NCBI RefSeq assembly: GCF_030718995.1
Contig: NZ_CP132204.1
Span: forward strand, 1,426,001 to 1,490,000
Length of the DNA: 64,000 bases
Origin: Arthrobacter oryzae
GTDB taxonomy: Bacteria; Actinomycetota; Actinomycetes; Actinomycetales; Micrococcaceae
Reading direction: 5' to 3'
In this document: piece by piece, positions 8,453 through 25,077 of the stretch
How the letters are laid out: every line of letters begins with the position of its first letter
Position numbering within the stretch: position 1 is the stretch's first letter
Notes under the pieces: model-generated
The model's input: only the letters and a program-made list of their open reading frames with translations
Told to the model about the DNA's origin: nothing
Database searches by the model: none
Program-made: the position numbers and the translations under genes

Positions 8453-9445
8453 ATGAGTCAAGCGTTGGTGAGGATCGCGGCCGGGTGGCTGCTGGGCCTT
8501 ATGCTTGCCATCGCCGGAGCCATCGTGGCAGTGAACCTGGTGAACGCCTCCGTGGCCAGTCCCGAGCAGCCCGTCCGTGAATACCTGGACGCCTTGCAGA
8601 AGGGCGAAGGCGAAAAAGCGCTCGGTCTCCTGCGCGCCTCCGTGCCGGACAGCGACGCCGCCATGCTGGATGGAACGGCGCTGCAAACCGCCGCCTCCCG
8701 GGTGACGAACGTGAAATTCGGCGAGACCCAGGAGCGGGCCGGAAACCAGGTCGTGGTGCCCATGGAGTACTCCATCGACGGCAGCCGGCTCAGCACGGAG
8801 TTCCTGCTGGAGCGGACCGGGACCGAGTGGCTCTTCTTCAACAAGTGGGCCTTCGTGCCCGCCGCGCTGCCCGTCCTGGAAGTCACAGTGGTCAACTCCA
8901 ACCAGGCCACCCTCAACGGCATCCCTGTGAACATGCCCAACGGCCGCAATTCCTTTGCGGTCTTCTATCCCGGCGAGTATGAGGCCAGCCTTAACGGCGA
9001 ATTCTTCTCGGCCCCGGCCAGCCGCGCCACCGTGTCCGGCCGCGACGTGCCGACTGCCCCGCTGAGCCTCCTAACGGAAGCCACCCCGGCGCTGAAGGAC
9101 GCGGTGGGCGCCAAGGTCAAGGAATTCCTGGACACCTGCGCCGCAGGGGCCGTGAAGGAGCAAAAGCTTCAGCCGGACTGCCCGTTCTACCACGCCACCT
9201 TCAACCGGGTGACGCTGGGGACCATCGACTGGAGCATCAGCGAGTACCCCAAGGTGTCCATTGAGCCGTTCGGCGGCCGCTGGGTGGTGGCCCCGCTGGA
9301 CGGAAAGGCCCGGCTGAAGGCGCAGCAAACCGACCTGTTCACTGGCGCCGTGACCAATCTGGATGTGGAACACGACTTCAGCTTCACCACCCGCCTGGAC
9401 GTTGACGGCGACACCATCAGGGTCACCCCGCTCCTCAGCTACTAG
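8453..9445 (+). CDS. Membrane-anchored extracytoplasmic protein of unknown function
   Basis: 330 residues from ATG 8453, with AAGG 9 bases upstream. One N-terminal membrane segment (about residues 8-30) is followed by SPEQPVREYLDALQKGEGEKALGLL, a region like the NTF2/DUF4878-type fold of secreted actinobacterial proteins. The rest has repeated beta-rich stretches, for example LEVTVVNSNQATLNGIPVNMPNG, where a short element PVLEVTVV is followed by a PEGA-like turn. Two cysteines (DTCAAG and PDCPFY) may form a disulfide. I do not recognise a named family over the full length. It probably sits outside the membrane, anchored by its N-terminus. Confidence 0.75.
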   Translation: MSQALVRIAAGWLLGLMLAIAGAIVAVNLVNASVASPEQPVREYLDALQKGEGEKALGLLRASVPDSDAAMLDGTALQTAASRVTNVKFGETQERAGNQVVVPMEYSIDGSRLSTEFLLERTGTEWLFFNKWAFVPAALPVLEVTVVNSNQATLNGIPVNMPNGRNSFAVFYPGEYEASLNGEFFSAPASRATVSGRDVPTAPLSLLTEATPALKDAVGAKVKEFLDTCAAGAVKEQKLQPDCPFYHATFNRVTLGTIDWSISEYPKVSIEPFGGRWVVAPLDGKARLKAQQTDLFTGAVTNLDVEHDFSFTTRLDVDGDTIRVTPLLSY

Positions 9446-9603
9446 GCGCCGTCGTGGTCCCGCGGCCACCTGTCACGCGGCGCGCAGCACGCAGCGCGCG
9501 TCACGCAGCGCAGACTTTCACACTGAGGCGGAGCATATCTGCCCGGAATCCCGCGGCACTTCATGCCTTAGCGGCTCAAAAGCATGCGTGCAGTGACGGC
9601 AGT

Positions 9604-10446
9604 TCAGGGCTCCCCACGACGGTGCCCGGCAAGCACCGCGAGAACTTCGGCCAGCATTTGGCCAGGGTTGTGGACAACGTCGGCGTAGTAGTAGCGAAGC
9701 ACTGTGTAGCCCTGCACAACAGACCGGTTGTTCCGGCGCTGGTCCTTCTTCACCTGGGTCCATTCGCCGTGCTGGCGCCCATCCAACTCGATCACGAGCC
9801 AGCCATCCAGCAACAGGTCCACGTAACCGACGCCGTCGATATATACCTGAACCTCGACCTGGATCCCGGCCTGCCGAAAGCACGTCCGTGCCAGGGTTTC
9901 CAGCATCGAGTCCGCTCCGCGGTCCACCCACTGCAGGACCTCGCGGGCACGGCCGTTCCTTCGCCCGGGCAGCCGGTGCCGGAGAAACTCCAGGGTCATG
10001 TCTCCCCGTCCCACGGCGCATTCCACCATGACCAGCGACTCCCGCAGCGGCAAACACCTTAGGGCGTGGATCAGGACGTCGCCGAGAGACGCTACGGGTC
10101 TGGTGGGGTGAGGTGGCAGCAGCAGCCCGCCGTGCGGCACGTCGCCGTCGAACGCATCGCCCCGTGGGTGATACACATGGGCCGGGGCTGACGGGCCCAG
10201 CGTCCACAGCCCATACAAGGGCGCGGCACTGACACAGGTGAGGAGTTGGCGGCGCAGGAGCAGGCCCACAGTGTCCGGATTGGCCGTCTGGAGCGCATAG
10301 AGCCCGCGGGCAGGCTGTCGTACGCCGGCCCGTACAGCCCGACGCAACGCAGCATCGTCAACGCCGAGCCGGGCAAGAACGGGCCGCCGCGCCGCTCCCC
10401 CGCACGCAGCAAGCGCTGACTTCACCTCCATGCCGCCATATTGCAC
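9604..10446 (-). CDS. DUF559 (Vsr-like nuclease fold) protein with AbiEi-like N-terminus
   Basis: 280 residues. The C-terminal third reads GIQVEVQVYIDGVGYVDLLLDGWLVIELDGRQHG, with the Asp and E-x-D residues and the following basic segment (KKDQRRNN ... LRYYYADV) of the DUF559/Vsr-like endonuclease fold. The N-terminal half (winged-helix-like, RQPARGLYAL) resembles the AbiEi antitoxin N-domain seen in many actinobacterial proteins of this type. These are usually single genes without a known toxin, as here. The start is uncertain: GTG 10446, an ATG at 10431 or a GTG at 10425 are all in frame with weak ribosome sites. Confidence 0.75.
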   Translation of the reverse strand: MQYGGMEVKSALAACGGAARRPVLARLGVDDAALRRAVRAGVRQPARGLYALQTANPDTVGLLLRRQLLTCVSAAPLYGLWTLGPSAPAHVYHPRGDAFDGDVPHGGLLLPPHPTRPVASLGDVLIHALRCLPLRESLVMVECAVGRGDMTLEFLRHRLPGRRNGRAREVLQWVDRGADSMLETLARTCFRQAGIQVEVQVYIDGVGYVDLLLDGWLVIELDGRQHGEWTQVKKDQRRNNRSVVQGYTVLRYYYADVVHNPGQMLAEVLAVLAGHRRGEP

Positions 10447-10653
10447 GCGGCGGGAGCCCCCAGGCAGCTGCGGACAAGGCTATGTGGAAATCCACTGCGT
10501 CCGCCTCCGGCGTCACGCCGTGCAGACTCTTGCGGCCGGACCGACAACGTCGCCTTGGATCCGCGGCGTCTGCAGGCTTCCTTAACGCCAAAAGGCTGCG
10601 GCGCGTGACGCTTGGTCACGGGCTCCAGCCTTTAGCGGTGCTTAAGGAGGAGC

Positions 10654-12687
10654 TCAGTCCATGCCGCGGAGGTCCAGGACCAGCTCGGTGTCGCCGTCGG
10701 CCTGCAGCACCACAGGGATGCCCCAGTCCTGCTGGTAAAGGTGGCAGGCAGCGTGGTCCGGGATCTCGCCGTTGGCCGTTTCGGGGCCGTCGCAGGCCGC
10801 CGCGCGCGCCGTAATGTGGAGCACGCCGTCGGGAATGTCGGAGGAGAGCTCCAGCGTTCGCTGCAGGCCCACCGACGTTCCGCCGCCGGCCACCAGCAAC
10901 TCTGGCGGGGTGGACGAGATCTTCAGCTGTGTGGGGTCTCCCCAGCGGTCGTCGAGCTTCTGCCCGGTGGGCGCCGTGAAGCGCACGGTGAGCTCCAGCG
11001 TCCCGGGGGCAACAGGGCTCTTGGGCCGGTGTGTCTGCACCGCGCCCTCGTCCACCTGTTGCGCTTCCTTGGGGATGGGCACATAGATCAGCTGGTGTTT
11101 GTTGGCTTCCACCACCACCAGCAGCGGCTCGGCACCGGCCGTGTGCGTGTGGTCCACAATCACGTCGGACGGCTCGGACAGTCCCCGGGCCAGCGTGGAC
11201 ACCGTTCCGCTGGCGGGGTCGTAGCGGCGCACGGCACCGTTGTAGGTGTCGGCGATCGCCACCGAGCCGTCCGGCAGCACGGTGACACCGAGCGGGTGCT
11301 GCAGCCGCGCCTCCTCGGCCGGCCCGTCGCGGAAGCCGAAGTCGAACAGGCCCTTGCCGACGGCGGACTCCACGGTGACCGTACCGTCGTCGCCGATTAC
11401 CAGTTTGCGGAGTGCGGAGGTCTCCGAGTCCGCCACCCAGATGTTGCCGTCGGCGTCCTCCGCCAGGCCGGAGGACTGGGCGAACCAGGCCTCATGGGCG
11501 GGTCCGTCAAGGAGTCCCTCGAGACCGTTGCCGGCCAGGATGGACACCGCGCCGGAAACCGGGTCGAAGCTGAAGATCTGGTGGACGCCGGCCATGGCGA
11601 CCACCACGGCGTCGAGCTTGGCCGACCAGACAACATCCCATGGCGAGCTGAGCGCGACGTCCAGGGGATGGTCGCTGAGGCGGCCGGTGAAGCCTGCGGC
11701 GTCTTCGTCCACCCGCGCCGGCCCTGTCTCGAGCAGCCGCTGCACGCCGCTGCCGGCGAGCGTGGTGACGGTTCCGTCCGCAAGGGACAGCCCCCGCAGG
11801 CGGTGGTTGACGGAGTCTGCAATCACGACGTCGTAACCCGTCTTCGCTGCCACGTCTTCCGGCAGGAGCACAAGGCCCTGCGGTTCGTTGAACTGTGCGG
11901 TGGGCTTGACGGAGTCGACGTCGGCGCCGGGACCGTCGGCGTAGCCCTTCGTTCCGGAACCGTAAGTGCGCAGCACTGAGTGGAAGTCAGTGTCCAGCTC
12001 CACCAGGCGGTGGTGACCGGTGTCCGTGACGAGCCAGGAACCGGCGTCGGGCGCGGCGCCGTCGGAAGTCCCGCCGTCGGAAGCTTCCGCGCCTGACGCT
12101 CCGTTGGAGCGGGCGCCGCGGCCGGCCGGAAGGAAGAGCGCCTTGCCAGGGAAACGCAGCGTGCCCGACGTCGGCTCCGGCGCAACGTAGGGGCCGTTGC
12201 CGCGGTGCAGGGTGCCCTTGGCCTCGTGCTGGGCGATGAGTTCCGGGATCAGTACGGACAGGCCGTCCGCGTGGCCTTCGCCGGAAAGGTGCGCCACGAT
12301 GTAGCCCTCGGGGTCGATGACCACCAGGGTGGGCCAGGCTCGGGCGGTGTAAGCCTTCCAGGTCTCCAGCTCGGGGTCGTCCAGGACCGGGTGGTGGATT
12401 TCGTAGCGCTCCACGGCGGCGGCGAGGGCAACGGGATCGGCCTCGTGTTCAAACTTCGGCGAGTGCACACCCACCGTCACCAGGACGTCGGAGTACTGCT
12501 CCTCCAGCGGGCGCAGCTCGTCGAGGACGTGCAGGCAGTTGATGCAGCAGAAGGTCCAGAAGTCCAGGAGCACGATCTTGCCCCGCAGGGCTTCCAGGTC
12601 CAGGGACTTCCCGCCGGTGTTCAGCCAGTTACGGCCCACCAGTTCGGAGGCGCGGACCCGGAGGTGGGTGCGTACGGTTTCGCTCAT
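10654..12687 (-). CDS. Thioredoxin-fold protein fused to NHL-repeat propeller
   Basis: 677 residues. Residues 1-150 are a TlpA/AhpC-type thioredoxin domain with WTFCCINC (Cys47, Cys48, Cys51), giving an active-site CxxC with an extra preceding Cys. After a Gly/Ser/Ala-rich linker (about 185-205) come several NHL repeats (GYADGPGADVDSVKPTAQFNEPQGL, SGLAEDADGNIWVADSETSALRKL, HPLGVTVLPDGSVAIADTYNGAVRRY). A beta-sandwich-like region closes the protein. The layout matches NHLRC2-type proteins. No signal peptide is seen, so it should be cytoplasmic. Its ATG overlaps the stop of the upstream copD/ctaG-type gene by one base (TGATG), so the two are translationally coupled. Confidence 0.9.
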   Translation of the reverse strand: MSETVRTHLRVRASELVGRNWLNTGGKSLDLEALRGKIVLLDFWTFCCINCLHVLDELRPLEEQYSDVLVTVGVHSPKFEHEADPVALAAAVERYEIHHPVLDDPELETWKAYTARAWPTLVVIDPEGYIVAHLSGEGHADGLSVLIPELIAQHEAKGTLHRGNGPYVAPEPTSGTLRFPGKALFLPAGRGARSNGASGAEASDGGTSDGAAPDAGSWLVTDTGHHRLVELDTDFHSVLRTYGSGTKGYADGPGADVDSVKPTAQFNEPQGLVLLPEDVAAKTGYDVVIADSVNHRLRGLSLADGTVTTLAGSGVQRLLETGPARVDEDAAGFTGRLSDHPLDVALSSPWDVVWSAKLDAVVVAMAGVHQIFSFDPVSGAVSILAGNGLEGLLDGPAHEAWFAQSSGLAEDADGNIWVADSETSALRKLVIGDDGTVTVESAVGKGLFDFGFRDGPAEEARLQHPLGVTVLPDGSVAIADTYNGAVRRYDPASGTVSTLARGLSEPSDVIVDHTHTAGAEPLLVVVEANKHQLIYVPIPKEAQQVDEGAVQTHRPKSPVAPGTLELTVRFTAPTGQKLDDRWGDPTQLKISSTPPELLVAGGGTSVGLQRTLELSSDIPDGVLHITARAAACDGPETANGEIPDHAACHLYQQDWGIPVVLQADGDTELVLDLRGMD

Positions 12688-14858
12688 CAGCGTCCTTCCA
12701 GCTTTGAGTTGCGTTCAGCCAGCTTGGCGTCGCGTTCAGCCAACTTGGCAAACATATCGTTGTAAGCAGTGAGATCGGCGTCGTTATTCCTGTCCGCCGC
12801 GCGGTCGGACCGTTTGGACTCCCGCGCATCGGAACGGGACCACATAATGGCGACGCCGATGGCCACCAGGAGCGTGGGTACTTCGCCGATCCCCCAGGCG
12901 ACTGCGCCGCCCATCTGCTGGTCTAGCAGTGCGGAGGGTCCCCAGGTCCGGCCCAGGTTGCCGAAGTAGTCAGCGGCCAGCAGGTTGGTGCCGCCCATGA
13001 TCGCTACGCCGAAGAAGGCGTGGAAGCCCATGGTGGCCAGCAGCAGCAACAGCCGCATGGGGTACGGCGCGCGGCGGGGCAGCGGGTCCGTGCCGATCAT
13101 GGTCAGGACGAAGATGTAGCCGGTGAGGGCGAAGTGCAGGTTCATGAGTTCGTGGCCCACGTGGTCGCGCATGGCATAGCCGAACGCGTCCGAGTAGTAG
13201 AACAGAACGATCGAACCGGCGAAGTTGGCCGCGGCGAAGAGCGGGTGGGTCACCAGCTGGGAGAACTTGGAGTGCACGAACAACAGCAGCCATTCGCGCA
13301 GGCCCCGCGAGCCGTCTCCGCGAGCCGGCAGTGCCCTGAGCGCCAGCGTCACCGGGGCGCCGAGCACCAGGAAGATCGGGGCCACCATAGTAAGCGCCAT
13401 GTGGTCTACCATGTGCGCGGAGAACAGCACGCGGCCGTAGACTGCCGGCGGGCCCGAGGTGATGTAGGTGAGCACCACCAGTCCGATCACCCAGTTGACG
13501 CTGCGGAACCAGGACCATTTGTCGCCGCGGCGCAGGACCTTGGCCACACCGAGGAAATAGGACACCAGGCCGACGGCAGCGACGGCGATCCAAAGCCAGT
13601 CCAGCCGCCATTCGGTAAGCCAGCGCTCCGGAGTCAGCTCAGGCGGCAGTTCGTAGCCGGAGAGGATGAACGCCGGTGAGGCATCAGGGGCGAAGGTGGT
13701 GGGCTGCGGCGGGGCGGAACGGCCCAGCGCGACGGCGATTCCCGACGTCGCGCCCATGATCAGCAGTTCCGCGATGACCAGCTGCCACAGCACCCGCCGG
13801 GAGGACAGGGCGGCGCCCTTGCGGTTGAGCTGCGGGATGACCCACTGGCGGTGCATCAGGCCGATACCGCCCAGCAACAGCGTGGCCATGGCCTTGGCAA
13901 GCACCATCTGGCCGTAGGCGGATCCCAGCAGGTCATTCCAGCTGGTGATCCGGATGCTCGCGTTGATGACACCGGAGGCAAAGACCAGGATGAACGCAAA
14001 CCCCGCGAGCGAGGAGAACCGGCGGAGCGTGGGCTCGGTGATGTCGGCTTTGCCGCCTGGGTTGGCTTTGCCGCCTGCGCTGGCCTTGCCCCCGGTCAGG
14101 ATGCCGGACAGGAGGGCGAGCATGATGATGCCGCCCACCCACGCGGATACGCCCACCAGGTGCAGGGCAAGGGAGTTGATGGCCCCTTCGTGGTCGCTGG
14201 AGCTTGAGGAGTGGCCGATGAGGGCGATCGGGACCATTCCCACCAGCGACAGCACCAGCGTGATGGCCAGGCCGGTGAGGGACCGCACGCCGAACAGGGC
14301 AGTGGTCACCACAGCGGCCACGATGGTCACGGCCAGCCAGGCGCGGCCGGTCTCGATGTCGGTCATGAAATAGACCAGCGCGCGGGTGAACTCGGCATCC
14401 CCGGAGAGTGACTGGCCAGCCACATCGGAGTACGTCAGCACCAGCACCGCGATCGCTGACAGTGTCCACGCGGCACCTGCCCCCGCAGCCACAGCCAGGG
14501 CACGGGCGAATGCCGGATGCTCGGGCGCGCTGGAGTCCTTGGCGCGGGAACCAGCGGCGTTACGCGGGAGAATGCCGGCAGCGAAAATCAGGCCGCCGAT
14601 AACGGTGGCCAAGGAGACGTTGTGGATGGCCTTGCTGACGGGCAGGCCCCACCGGATCAGCGCCCCGGGGTCGGACACCTCGCGTGCGGCGGCCGCTCCG
14701 GAGAACAGGAGGGCTGCTGCGAGGCCCAGAATGAGCGCAGCAAGGCCGGCGAACTGCCACAGCCGGGAAATACCCGCCGCACCGCCGGACACCCCAGTCT
14801 TCCCCGGCGTGGGGGAAGGCTGCGGATGGGTGGGGCGGGATTTTGCTGCTGAGGGCAC
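12687..14858 (-). CDS. CopD / CtaG-type fused copper and cytochrome-oxidase assembly membrane protein
   Basis: 723 residues, strongly hydrophobic with about 15 predicted membrane spans. The first half has the CopD copper-resistance pattern (EVSDPGALIRWGLPVSKAIHNVS, GHSSSSSDHEGAINSLALHLVGVSAWVGG). The second half has the CtaG/caa3 assembly pattern (FSAHMVDHMALTMVAPIFLVLGAP, GHELMNLHFALTGYIF, MGFHAFFGVAIM). His and Met residues in these segments are the likely copper ligands. This is the usual actinobacterial bifunctional fusion. The GTG start at 14858 has a weak ribosome site. The C-terminal tail is charged (Asp/Lys/Arg) and overlaps the next gene by one base. Confidence 0.85.
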   Translation of the reverse strand: MPSAAKSRPTHPQPSPTPGKTGVSGGAAGISRLWQFAGLAALILGLAAALLFSGAAAAREVSDPGALIRWGLPVSKAIHNVSLATVIGGLIFAAGILPRNAAGSRAKDSSAPEHPAFARALAVAAGAGAAWTLSAIAVLVLTYSDVAGQSLSGDAEFTRALVYFMTDIETGRAWLAVTIVAAVVTTALFGVRSLTGLAITLVLSLVGMVPIALIGHSSSSSDHEGAINSLALHLVGVSAWVGGIIMLALLSGILTGGKASAGGKANPGGKADITEPTLRRFSSLAGFAFILVFASGVINASIRITSWNDLLGSAYGQMVLAKAMATLLLGGIGLMHRQWVIPQLNRKGAALSSRRVLWQLVIAELLIMGATSGIAVALGRSAPPQPTTFAPDASPAFILSGYELPPELTPERWLTEWRLDWLWIAVAAVGLVSYFLGVAKVLRRGDKWSWFRSVNWVIGLVVLTYITSGPPAVYGRVLFSAHMVDHMALTMVAPIFLVLGAPVTLALRALPARGDGSRGLREWLLLFVHSKFSQLVTHPLFAAANFAGSIVLFYYSDAFGYAMRDHVGHELMNLHFALTGYIFVLTMIGTDPLPRRAPYPMRLLLLLATMGFHAFFGVAIMGGTNLLAADYFGNLGRTWGPSALLDQQMGGAVAWGIGEVPTLLVAIGVAIMWSRSDARESKRSDRAADRNNDADLTAYNDMFAKLAERDAKLAERNSKLEGR

Positions 14859-14935
14859 CTATCCATTGTCCGCTACGGGTGCCTGCGCCGCGAATCGGCG
14901 GCTGCGCTCAAAGGCTCGCAGGGGCGGGTTAACGC

Positions 14936-14972
14936 AAAGGGAGCGGCAACCCTCGGGTTGCCGCTCCCTTTC
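14936..14972 (-). terminator. Rho-independent-type hairpin behind the HU gene
   Basis: A strong stem (AAAGGGAGCGGCAACC with its complement, loop CTCG) starts about 20 bases after the HU stop codon. On the minus strand it is followed only by a short TTT. It separates the HU gene from the copD-type operon. Confidence 0.7.
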
Positions 14973-14991
14973 AAGCGTTGGACGCCGGATG

Positions 14992-15276
14992 CTACTTCTT
15001 GGAGACAGCAGCCTTCAGCTTGGAGCCGGCGGTCAGCTTGACGCTGTGGCCAGCGGCGATCTGGATGGTCTCGCCGGTCTGCGGGTTGCGGCCGGTACGG
15101 GCTGCACGGTCGGTGCGCTCAACTGCGAGCCAGCCCGGGATGGTGATCTTCTCGCCCGCGGCGACAGAGGTCTCGAAAACCTCGAACAGTGCATCGAGTA
15201 CGGAGTTGACGGCTGCCTGGCTGGTGCCGGCCTTGCCTGCTACCTCTGCAACAAGTTCACTACGGTTCTTAGCCAT
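14992..15276 (-). CDS. hup: HU-family nucleoid protein
   Basis: 94 residues, a complete short HU: MAKNRSELVAEV start, helix pair AVNSVLDALFEVFETSVAAGEKI, and the DNA-binding arm RTGRNPQTGETIQIAAGHSV with the conserved RNPxTG turn. Unlike mycobacterial HupB it lacks the long Lys/Ala-rich tail. An AGGAGGA ribosome site lies 6-7 bases before the ATG. Single gene with its own terminator; it compacts and bends chromosomal DNA. Confidence 0.95.
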   Translation of the reverse strand: MAKNRSELVAEVAGKAGTSQAAVNSVLDALFEVFETSVAAGEKITIPGWLAVERTDRAARTGRNPQTGETIQIAAGHSVKLTAGSKLKAAVSKK

Positions 15277-15554
15277 TTATGTCCTCCTGGACGGTCATGA
15301 TTTCTGGAGCCTGAACGCGGCATGCGCACAAGCCACTGTTCGAAAACTTACCAGCTTGCCGCGGTCAGGTCCGCAAATTCCGCGTGTTTCCGCCATTTTT
15401 TGAGGTAAATCACCGGTTTTGAGGCCTTTTGGCCCCGTTTTTCGCCATCAGCGGACGGCCGCCCAGGCTCCCGCCAGGAGGGGCGGGCGGGGTCGCGGTG
15501 AGGTCTGGCGCTGCGTGCGGCAGCCGCAGCCCGGGCCGCGGCCAGCACCGGAGG

Positions 15555-15583
15555 CGGGGTCGGGGTCGGGGTCGGGGTCGGGA
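15555..15583 (+). repeat. GGGGTC hexamer tract
   Basis: About four and a half direct copies of the hexamer GGGGTC lie in the 640-base intergenic stretch between the HU gene and the first rRNA operon. Four runs of four Gs give it G-quadruplex potential on the plus strand. Apart from this and the repeats listed next, I see no gene in 15277-15874. Confidence 0.75.
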
Positions 15584-15611
15584 GGGCAGCTTCCCTAGCT
15601 TTCCGCCCCCC

Positions 15612-15700
15612 TGCGACGCTCTCTCAGTTCCTGCCGGGTTTCCCCGCGACGCTCTCGCAGTTGCTGCCGGGTTTCCCCGGGCGCTCTCTCAGTTCCCGGG
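15612..15700 (-). repeat. Dispersed 32-bp-period intergenic repeat, locus A, first half
   Basis: Three units read on the minus strand as AACTGAGAGAGCGTC / CAACTGCGAGAGCGTC and relatives, with CCCGGCAG between them. The cores are spaced 33 and 32 bases apart. The same core (CAGGAAGTGAGAGAGCGT) recurs on the plus strand near 40.75 kb and 49.87 kb. Confidence 0.7.
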
Positions 15701-15744
15701 GGTGGGTGTTCGACGGCGGGTGTGCCGGGTGGGGTGTGCCGGGT

Positions 15745-15835
15745 CCCGGCACGGGTGCGAGAGGGTCCGTCGAAAAGGTGCGGGTACTGAGAGAGGGTCC
15801 GGCAAAAGGGGTGCCGGATGTGAGAGAGGGGGTGA
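15745..15835 (+). repeat. Dispersed intergenic repeat, locus A, second half in opposite orientation
   Basis: Three degenerate units (GTGCGAGAGGGTCCG, CTGAGAGAGGGTCCGG, TGTGAGAGAGGGGG) face the units at 15612-15700, so locus A is an inverted arrangement. The spacers differ from those of the other loci. Confidence 0.55.
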
Positions 15836-15874
15836 GGGTGGGGGTTTGGGTGGGGGTTTGGGTGGTTAAAGTGG

Positions 15875-15906
15875 GAGAGCCTCCAAACGGGTGTTTGGAG
15901 GCTCTC
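15875..15906 (-). terminator. rRNA operon 1 terminator
   Basis: Perfect 14-bp stem (GAGAGCCTCCAAAC with its complement) and a 4-base loop, about 14 bases beyond the 5S 3' end. The same hairpin follows the second operon at 27118-27149. Confidence 0.85.
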
Positions 15907-15919
15907 GACCTGAATGATG

Positions 15920-16037
15920 TTCCGGCGGTGACCTACTCTCCCACACCCTCCCGGGTGCAGTACCATCGGCGCTGTGGGTCTTAGCTTCCGGGTTCGGAAT
16001 GGGACCGGGCGTTTCCCCCACGCTATGACCGCCGTAA
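15920..16037 (-). rRNA. rrf: 5S ribosomal RNA, operon 1
   Basis: On the minus strand the sequence has the 5S landmarks: a GTTACGGCGGTCATAGCG 5' helix, CCCGGTCCCATTCCGAACCC (loop B/C) and a GGGTGTGGGAGAGTAGGTC region ending in CGCCGGAAC, which pairs with the 5' end. Ends are approximate by one or two bases. Confidence 0.93.
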
Positions 16038-16140
16038 CCCTGTTACCCGTTCCCCCGTCGGTTGTGTGCCCTGGGGGGTGGGAAAAATGTGGTTACAACA
16101 TTGTGGTGTTGTTATTTAGTTGTCGGTTCGCCAAAGCAAC

Positions 16141-16178
16141 GGGTTTGTTGTTTGGGAACCACATAGTGGACGCAAGCA
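16141..16178 (-). other. 3' arm of the 23S processing stem
   Basis: The 23S-5S spacer carries, on the plus strand, TTGTTGTTTGGGAACCACAT and the following AGTGGACGCAAGC. This is nearly identical to the minus-strand boxA-containing sequence at 19482-19519 in front of 23S. In the transcript the two are complementary and would form a long helix closing 23S. Most mismatches become G-U pairs. Confidence 0.7.
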
Positions 16179-16239
16179 GTCTTGTTTTCTTTTTACCACC
16201 CCTGGGTGCAAACCTCTTTTGAACGGTTTGCGGGGGTGG

Positions 16240-21428
<5,189 letters not shown>

Positions 21429-21591
21429 TGAAGTAAAACAGACACAACCAGGAACCACGGGAAAACGCGGAACCAGGCTGCACAAAATTTGAAACCAGCT
21501 GTAAAAACCAGACCCATCCACGGGGTGGACAAACCTGGCCAAAACAACCAATCAATAAAACAATTGGTATCAACAAACTTGGCACACTATT

Positions 21592-21608
21592 GAGTTCTCA
21601 AACAACAG
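21592..21608 (-). promoter_or_regulatory. boxA antitermination element in rRNA leader 1
   Basis: Minus strand CTGTTGTTTGAGAACTC, followed by AATAGTGTGCCAAG, is the actinobacterial rRNA leader boxA with its following conserved segment (NusB/NusE loading site). It is strictly conserved in leader 2 (32841-32857) although the flanks differ. Confidence 0.75.
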
Positions 21609-21672
21609 ACACACCCGGCACCACCACAACCAACATCCAGCCAGTCGCAGCTCGCTCCGGAGCAACTTCCCA

Positions 21673-21701
21673 AACTTACCCGATCCCGGACCGCTTTGCA
21701 A
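21673..21701 (-). promoter_or_regulatory. rRNA operon 1 promoter candidate
   Basis: Minus strand TTGCAA, 17-bp spacer, TAAGTT, followed by TGGGAAGTTGCTCCGGAGCG. The second operon has TTGCTT, 17 bp, TAAGTT and the same downstream sequence, while the spacers are unrelated. Conservation of exactly these boxes between divergent leaders is the support. Predicted leader about 240 bases. Confidence 0.6.
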
Positions 21702-21897
21702 ACCGGCGTTACCGCCAACCACAAGCACCACAGGAAGGGCCCCCGCCCGGTTTCCGCACGCCATAAAGGCGCCGTTTTTCAGGCCATTCAGAAGGGGGTC
21801 GGTCGCAATCTTTCCGCATCAGCGGCGGCGACTCGAATTACTTTACACGCCCACAGCACCACACACAAATCCACCCCCACACACCAAAGAACAGCCC

Positions 21898-21922
21898 AAA
21901 AACCGTGGAATTCCGCGGTTTT
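21898..21922 (-). terminator. Rho-independent terminator behind lacZ
   Basis: Minus strand: 10-bp stem AAAACCGCGG / CCACGGTTTT with one G-U pair and a 4-base loop, followed by TTTTTGGG. It lies about 50 bases after the beta-galactosidase stop and ahead of the rRNA operon 1 promoter, so it isolates the two units. Confidence 0.7.
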
Positions 21923-21968
21923 CGCGCCCTTCCCGCCGCCTGCTGCCGCCCCCGCGGCTCGATCAGCT

Positions 21969-25031
<3,063 letters not shown>

Positions 25032-25054
25032 TCACGACGGCACCGGCGCAATTT

Positions 25055-25068
25055 CGTGAACGTTCACG
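25055..25068. promoter_or_regulatory. LacI-family operator in front of lacZ
   Basis: A perfect 14-bp palindrome CGTGAACGTTCACG with the central CG typical of LacI/GalR-family sites. It lies just downstream of the predicted -10 box of lacZ, where a bound repressor would block transcription. The only LacI-family gene nearby is at 26040-27065. Confidence 0.8.
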
Positions 25069-25077
25069 TTCCCATCG

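Noticed and set aside
21840-21868. Alternative rRNA operon 1 promoter TTGTGT-17-TAAAGT
   Set aside because: It has good spacing but no counterpart in operon 2, whereas the TTGC-17-TAAGTT boxes are conserved in both.
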